Assembly (NCBI RefSeq): GCF_000471905.2
Contig: NW_006499810.1
Span: 4,640,357-4,704,356 of the forward strand
Direction: 5' to 3'
Length of the DNA: 64,000 bases
Source: Amborella trichopoda
Lineage: Eukaryota; Streptophyta; Magnoliopsida; Amborellales; Amborellaceae
Shown piece after piece: positions 58,085-64,000 of this stretch. Numbering within the stretch: the stretch's first letter is position 1; each line of letters starts with the position of its first letter. The position numbers were made by a program, and so were the translations under genes. The notes under the pieces are model-generated. The model was not told the DNA's origin. It ran no database searches and worked only from the letters and a program-made list of their open reading frames with translations.

Positions 58085-58850
58085 TCAAAAGATGGGAGAA
58101 GGGTGAAACCTCCTTGATAGGTTAGAGATAAATCTCCTTATGTAGGCCAATTGACCCTGGAGGGACCTAAGCTCCCGCAAATTTCTTGGTGGTGGCATCT
58201 CTTGGATGGCTTTGATCTTGACAGGCTCAATCTCTAGTCCTTTATATCGGACAATGAACCCAAGGAATCTTCCTAACCGCACACCAAAGGCGTACTTGAA
58301 GGGATTCATTTTGAGTTGATGGAGGCAGAGTCTTGTGAAGACCTGTCTGAGGTTTGCTATATGGTTCCCCCTACTATTTGATTTGACGATGAGGTCGTCT
58401 ACATAGCATTCGACTTCCTCATGGTGCATGCCCTCGAAGATAGTGCTCATGGCCCTTTGATAAGTGGCACCTGCATTTTTGAGGCCGAAGGGCATCACCG
58501 TGTAGCAAAAGACACCTTTTGATGTCCGAAAAGCCGTGGATTCTTCATCCTTCAGGGCCACCCGCACTTGATTATGGCCGGTATACCCATCCTTGAACGA
58601 GAAGGCCCGACAATTGGTGACAGAGTTGATCAGTAACTCCATGAAGGGAAGGGGGAAGTCATCTTTAGGGCAGGCCATGTTCAGGTCGCGGAAGTCAATG
58701 CAGACTCTGATTTGCCTATTTTTCTTCTTGACTTAAACTATATTAGCCAGCCATTTTGGGTATTTCACCTCTCAAATGAAGCTTCCTGGTCTAAGCTTAT
58801 CCACCTCTACCTCGATCTGAATTTCAAGGTCAGGCCTAAATCTTCTTGGC
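58085..58850 (-). pseudogene. Tat element C reverse transcriptase
   Basis: The open frame 58678-58085 covers most of the palm: CPKDDFPLPFMELLINSVTN, FKDGYTGHNQVRVALKDEES, CYTVMPFGLKNAGATYQRAM and the catalytic ECYVDDLIVKS. Then come ALGVRLGRFLGFIV-like wording (FGVRLGRFLGFIVRYKGLEI) and RELRSLQGQLAYIRRFISNL. The N-terminal part (58850-58680; PKWLANIV, NRQIRVCIDFRDLNMA) has two stops. The active-site Asp pair is intact. Further upstream (about 59000) the FAWHYEEMPGLDP motif marks the pre-RT linker. Confidence 0.92.
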
Positions 58851-60544
58851 TTTTGTTTGACAGGGTCTACACAACGGGTCTATACTCAGCATGTGAACCG
58901 CCATGCGTGGGTCAAGGCCAGGCATCTCCTCGTAATGTCAGGCAAACACGTCTCGGTTGGCCTTCAAGAATTCAATGTACTTCTTTTCATGAGGGGTTAT
59001 AGCAGCAGAGATGAAGGTGGGTCTCGGATCAGTTTCGCTACCCATGTTTATTTCCTCCAAATTGTCTGTCGTGGCCTGTTCGCCATCTTCTAACATTTTC
59101 AGTACCTCTTTTATTTCTTCATCGGCAATTGATGACTCAGCCTCGACGAAAGAGTGCGTTCTTGGAACCCCGAGCGCTAGCTCTATCAGTGGGCCCTCCT
59201 AGGTCTCTTCCCTCATTCTAGTGTCAAGGGATGGCTGTTGGGGGGACGGAGTAGGCTCTTGCATCGTAGTTATATGCAATGCTTGCTCAAAAGGGAAGGT
59301 GGCTGTGGGGGGCTCAAATGCCTCAGGTAGCCAAAGCCTTCCTTCTTGCGATATCGAGATGATAAAGCCTCGACTATGGCAAATGGGGCCAACATTCCCT
59401 TGTCGTTGTTTAGACGCTGGTTGTTAGTCATCTTGTAATCCATCTTTTTCATAATACGATGGGAGCCTATATAGGTCCCATATGGGCATGTTTGCCACCC
59501 TCGTTGAGGGGTCATCCCTAAGGTCTGTTTGGCCAGGATGCTCATGCGCCCTTGGAGCGGATTCTGGTGATAAGGTGTGTGCGGCCTTCAGCGGGAAACT
59601 CCTCTTCGTCTAACGTTTCTTTTGCACTCCTACCTGGTAGGACAGGCTTGAACTCTGCTGCTTGGTTGTAACCACTCGGTTTCTCGGTCGCAGATCGCAC
59701 ACCTTCTAGGAATCCTCAACGAAAGAAAAGTTGGAAATGGGTAACCCATTCCTCACTTTGGGGTGGCTGGAACGAGGCGCTGGTGGGAGAATTATTACCT
59801 GTCCAACTAGTGAAGTCATCGGGCCTCCCTTATGCTAGTTAGTGTGCTTGGAGGACTTTCGATTTTCTCGGAAGTTGTGTGTTGGTCGGGGATCTGCCCC
59901 GAGCCTTGGGGCTAACATGCATGGCACGGGTGGCGCAGAGCCACTAGTGCTACGCCCATGCTGGAGGTGACTCGAAATAGTTTGAGGGACCGGGGTAGGC
60001 TACTGCCTACCCCGATTCATTATTATGGCGGTCAGGCCTCCAAGGAGTTCACAGACAGGGGTGTGCGTGATCGAGTAACCGCGGGAAGTGACATAGTGAT
60101 TGTCAGCATGTGGTGTGTGCGTGGGGGGTGCTATGTTGGAGAGACCCATTTGTGACGCGGGCGGGGTAGCCTTCTAGCTACCCACGGCAGCGATGGTCCT
60201 GTCGGGACTAGCCGGGTGAGGGGGAGTGGCAAAGTCACCCACGAAGCTAGGGCTAAGGGGCTCCCTCTTGACGTTGGGAGAGGCGGGGCAAGGTACCTGA
60301 CGGCCCATGCCTCAGACTTTCCCAATCGTGGCCGGGACAGTTGGGCCAGCATGACCACAAAGAGGACATACAAGGGAGGGAGGATCGAATGGTCGAGCCT
60401 CTCCCTGAGCAGCCGCAGGTATGGGGATGTAGAACTCCCCGACTCAGAGGAAAAAGGGACAAGTGGACCCCATAGCCAAAGTGGAAAGAGAGGGTAGAGA
60501 GATTGGCACCTGGAGATGACTCAAGCCAACGATAGGTTGAAGCG
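58851..60544 (-). pseudogene. leader and pre-RT linker of element C, gag and protease missing
   Basis: From the PBS leftwards there are about 1000 bases of GC-rich sequence with no Gag, zinc knuckle or protease motif that I can find. A Gly-rich segment follows (59545-59270: GMTPQRGWQTCP, HRIMKKMDYK, NNDKGMLAPFAIVEA, EGFGYL) and then an acidic linker to RT. In A and B this space holds over 4 kb of gag and protease, so a large deletion or replacement is likely. Confidence 0.7.
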
Positions 60545-60562
60545 TCCCCAGTGGAGTCGCTA
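60545..60562 (-). other. primer binding site of element C
   Basis: The minus strand reads TAGCGACTCCACTGGGGA, differing from the PBS of element A at the second base only. It lies two bases inside the LTR edge at 60565. Confidence 0.85.
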
Positions 60563-60564
60563 GT

Positions 60565-62561
60565 TGATGTCGGTGAGGTTCTGGTTTCTTTCTGCGTGGG
60601 GATGAGGAAACCCTCTCTCGAACAACTGTGAAGGTCCGACGCACTGTGGTCGTGCGAGCCCTCTTGCTTGCAGATAGGAGGCCGACAATGAGAGAGATTT
60701 TTTTGACTGGAGCGCAAACCACTTTTTTGTCACTTGGGGGATCGGAGACACACCTTGGCAGATGGCCCTCTTAGAGCAATTACGTAGCCCTCCGGCTGCT
60801 TATCAGCAATGTTTGAACGGGAGCCCTCCTCAGGTTATCAATCTCTCTCTCTGCTTTCACTCTTTCCATGCTATAGGGACAGAATCCTAATGTCCCTCCT
60901 CCCTGAGTGCCCTTTCAGAAGGGTTTGCTGGCCACTAAAGGGGGCGCGGTTAGAGGTCAAGGGAAGGACCCCGCAGGTTAGGATACGTCCGCAGACTCGC
61001 GGACGGGCGGGGGGCTTTCGTGCGAATGAGGTCACGTGCGTGGGAGTGGAAGGAAGAGAGAGAGAGGGAAGGAATGACTTGGCTTGGGGAAGTGGGATGA
61101 CCCCCCGCGACTAGGGTGTCTGCGGGACCGCACATTCAGGGGTACCCTTCCTCCCAAAGTTTTCTCTCTCTTCCTCTCTTCTCCCCCGAATGGGCTAGAG
61201 ACTCACAGAATAAGACAAAGTAAGAATGAACTAGCCTCGATTCTTCCCATCATTTGGGGTATTTGAGCTTCCAAAAGGGAAACCTTTTGGAGCGAATTTC
61301 AAGACCTCTTTTACAAGTGAGTTGAGCTTGCTTATATAGAGGTTTCACCAAATAGGGGTGAACGCTCAAAAGTCAAGCTTAATTACAATTAAAAAATTGA
61401 AAACAAATCCGAAAATTAAAAGGAAATGACCAAAATGTCTTTGTGATTTTTGCTCGAATGACGAGACCGTCCTTACATGCAGGCTGCGCTGCCTTGGGAA
61501 GACCTTGGAAGCTGGTCCTACAACTTGTGGCAACTTTTCGGCTCTTTAGACATTATATCTTTGTTCTTCTCTCGATTGTCAGCATTTTGTCACCCTGCAA
61601 TCGTGCTTTGGTGGCCTTCTTCCCTGGGGTGAACGTCTGGCAAGTTTTGTGAACTTTGTTTGCCAATGCATGTCCGAGCTGGGTCGTTTTAGCCCTTGGA
61701 TCTGCTTGCATGTCAGAGAGGAAGTCGTTGCAGTCGTTTTGCACCAAGTTGGGGGTCGATTTGGTGTAGATTTGAGTCTTTAGCTTTTTTGGAAGGTTAC
61801 CGAAGAAAGGGATTCTGGCCATCGACTGGATTTGTTTCTCTGGTGACCTGAGGACTCGCATTCATAAAGCAAAGGATTGAATGCAAGAGTCATACCAGAA
61901 TGTAGCTCTGTGAGAGGTGTTTCTTTTGAACTCTTCCTCTTGTCAATCCATAGCCTGGATTTCGAGCTATGCTTCACCAAGTTCAGCGTCTGTTGGGCTT
62001 TTTCTTAGCCCTGGTTTCTCCTACTGCCTTTCTTTTAAGAACGGTAGGGGTTCCCGGTCATGCCACAGTGAGTGCCTCAGGTCAAAATGACGAGGCTGAC
62101 ATGATCTAGAACATGTCAACATTTGAACTTGGTCTGATTTCAGAGGAAGGCACCATAGGTTGGAGAAGTTGCCGCCAAAAAACATTGTCCCAACCCTTTT
62201 TTGGGACTGGTTTGGTGAAGCCGCATCGCGCTAAGGTAAAGCCCACTAATCGTGAGGCCGCATGAGCGTAGACCCTTTTAGAGGGATCTAATTGAGCCTA
62301 AATTTTTCCCTTGGTGGTTTCTCAACATTTTGAGCATAATGGCAATGGTCTGGTGCCCTGTTGCAACCTCTATCATGGGGCTACAGTGGAGGGTCCTTCT
62401 TTGGTGTTGAGGCATCGAACCTAGGTCATTAGGCTAGAGGCTTTATTTCTCGACACAATCCTGAACTGCAGGTGTTTCGTGAACCCGCGAGACCAGATTG
62501 TCACTAGCTCTCTCCTTATTTGCATGGCCTCATGAAAGTATGTCAAAAATGACTTATAACA
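60565..62561 (-). repeat. 5' LTR of element C (1997 bp)
   Basis: The plus-strand view starts TGATGTCGGTGAGG and ends CTTATAACA, followed by ACAAG. The TATA box (minus strand TATATAAG) is at 61331-61338. It matches 29649-31550 but has an extra stretch near 62312-62430 and only a short GA tract near 61054-61070. Confidence 0.92.
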
Positions 62562-62566
62562 ACAAG

Positions 62567-64000
62567 TAACATTTGTAGAAAAATTCAAAGTAGATCAAGA
62601 ACCAACCCTCATGTTAGCGTGCAAAGAAGAAGAAAGTGAAAACAAGAAATCATGTTTTCTTAACAGTGGGGCAAGAAACCACATATGCGGAAGAAAATAA
62701 ATGTTCATGGAGTTGGATGAATCAGTGAATGTAATATTTGGTGATTTCTCAAAAGTTCCGGTCAAAGGAAAAGTTCAAATTTTAATTCGACTGAAGAATG
62801 GAAAGGATGAATTTATTTCCAATGTCTAATTTGTGCCAAGCATGAAAATTAATGTCTTAGTTTGGGGCAGCTTTTGGAAAAAGGTTATGATATTCGTCTA
62901 AAGGACTTAGCCTTCACCATAAAAGATAGAGAGGAAAGCTTGATTGCTAGAGTTAGCATGTCAAAAAATAGGACATTTTCTTTGGATATCAAAACTGATT
63001 TTTTACACTGTCTATGCATCTTTAAAGGAAAAGCCATGGTTATGGCACTTGAGGTTTGGACACCTCAATTTTCATGGATTGACATTGTTGCATAGCCAAA
63101 ACATGGTGAAAGGGCTGCCACTAGTTGATCATCCGGAACAACTTTGTGAAGGATGTATGCTCAGGAAGCATCACCATGAAAGCTTCCTAATTGATATTTC
63201 ACATAGAGCATCAAAACCCCTTGAACTCATCCATACCGATGTATGTGGGCCACTTAGCCCAATTTCTTATGAACAACATTAGTATTACCCTATCTTCATT
63301 GATGATTTCAATCGAAAGACCTAGGTTTATTTCTTGAAAAAAAAATCAGAAATGTTTTGGATCTTCAAAAATTTCAAGGCTTTTGTCGAAAAACAAATTA
63401 GCTATTTTATTAAAGTTTTAAGATCATATAGGGGTGGTGAATTTTTCTCAAAGGCATTTGATGAGTTTTGTAAGTAATATGGTATTCTTCATCAATTTAC
63501 ACATGATATTCACCCTAACAAATTGGAGTGGCTAAAAGAAAAAAACCAGACAATTTTGGATATGGCACGAAGCATGTTGAAATGCAAAAATATGTCTAAA
63601 GAATTTTTGGCTGAGGCAATCTCTTGTGTTGTCTATATTTTGAATAGGTCTCCCACCAAAAGTGTATGATTTAGGACACCCCAAGAGGTTTGGAGTGGAC
63701 TTAAACCTATTGTGGCACATTTAAAGGTATTTGGGTAAGTTGCTTACTCTCATGTCCCAAATCAAATGAGAACTAAATTAGAAGATAAAAGCCAAAAATG
63801 TATTTTTATTGGTTATGATGAAAAATCAAAAGCCTACAAGCTTTATGGTCCTGAAAATAAGAAATTGATGATCAGTAGAGATGTGGAATTTAATGAAGAA
63901 GCCTCATGGAAATGGAACAAAAAAGAAGAAAATGGTCATGTAAGAATTGAATTGAATGGAAATGACAATGTTCAAGAGAGATTACAAGAACAAAATACTC
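62567..64000 (+). pseudogene. Copia element D protease and integrase
   Basis: Gag-pol resumes in frame at 62567. The protease active site reads FLNSGARNHICG, so the catalytic Asp of the usual D-S-G is Asn. A GAG-pre-integrase domain follows (WLWHLRFGHLNFHGL, LCEGCMLRKHHHESF; about 63035-63185). Integrase then has HTDVCGPLSPISY (first Asp present) and VLRSYRGGEF, where the second catalytic Asp is Tyr. KEKNQTILDMARSMLK keeps the Glu region. After ILNRSPTKSV comes CIFIGYDEKSKAYKLY. Stops occur near 62698, 62828, 63282 and 63476. It continues past the window. Confidence 0.88.

Larger units (their letters stand above)
29649..62561 (-). mobile_element. Ty3/Gypsy Tat element C, split by element B
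   Basis: A minus-strand element whose 5' LTR is on the right (60565-62561) and 3' LTR on the left (29649-31550). Its pol lies at 55655-59545 and its repeat-rich 3' region is cut by B (33351-53972 plus one GTCAC). The target duplication ACAAG is at 29644-29648 and 62562-62566. Without B it is about 12.3 kb. It has RT, dual RNase H and integrase, but gag and protease are not recognisable between PBS and pol. Confidence 0.9.
28191..64000 (+). mobile_element. Ty1/Copia element D, split by Tat element C
   Basis: A plus-strand Copia element. Its LTR, PBS, gag and zinc finger lie left of the insertion (to 29648). Protease, GAG-pre-integrase and integrase lie to the right (62567 to the window end, where it continues). 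Removing 29649-62561 and one ACAAG copy leaves the gag-pol frame uninterrupted at the junction. Gag wording and order resemble the Tork/TNT1-94-like group, a tentative assignment. Many stops show it is dead. Confidence 0.85.

Noticed and set aside
1..64000. CRISPR arrays, bacterial operons, insertion sequences, rRNA or tRNA genes
   Set aside because: The repeats are contiguous minisatellites without unique spacers, and all recognisable proteins are plant LTR-retrotransposon types. No tRNA cloverleaf was seen.

Overview
The window looks like intergenic nuclear DNA of a flowering plant. I recognise no intact host gene, tRNA or rRNA. Most of it is decayed LTR retrotransposons from plant lineages: Ty3/Gypsy Tekay (chromovirus), Ty3/Gypsy Tat (Ogre-like) and Ty1/Copia. 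The sequence does not identify the species. Nearly all reading frames are broken. Many of the stops look like TGG to TGA/TAG or CAA/CAG/CGA to stop, as expected from decay of methylated cytosine. Every coding entry is therefore a pseudogene unless stated otherwise.

Layout. (1) 1 to about 6650, minus strand: a Tekay-type chromovirus with part of its 3' LTR, polypurine tract, chromodomain, integrase, RNase H, a gutted RT, protease, gag zinc knuckles, an initiator-Met PBS and a right-truncated 5' LTR. (2) About 6650 to 19342, minus strand: Tat element A, with 5' LTR, PBS, gag, protease and integrase, but no RT/RNase H and no 3' LTR. (3) 19343-28190: mostly unassigned DNA with a CCTAGG-rich tandem repeat, a long homopolymer-rich stretch, a possible two-exon minus-strand ORF and a small Copia LTR with its PBS. 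(4) 28191-64000: a three-level nest. Copia element D (plus) was split by Tat element C (minus, 29649-62561, duplication ACAAG). C was then split by Tat element B (plus, 33351-53972, duplication GTCAC).

How the parts relate. A, B and C are related Tat elements with a common PBS, and each lacks a different module. A has gag, PR and INT; B has gag, PR and a long antisense additional ORF; C has RT, two RNase H domains and INT. None could move alone, and whether they ever complemented each other is unknown. The antisense ORF in B spans 45946 down to 42280. It encodes a degraded plant-mobile-domain protein with an acidic linker and a coiled-coil tail. A and B also share an antisense promoter-like region between flanking tandem arrays, and A keeps a good TATA box there. 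The LTRs and 3' untranslated regions of all three are packed with minisatellites.

The features most worth a second look are the antisense gene and its promoter, an unrecognised 114-residue ORF at the equivalent place in A, and a short motif (consensus near CTAGCACTGGTTG) that recurs in both the LTR arrays and the internal arrays.
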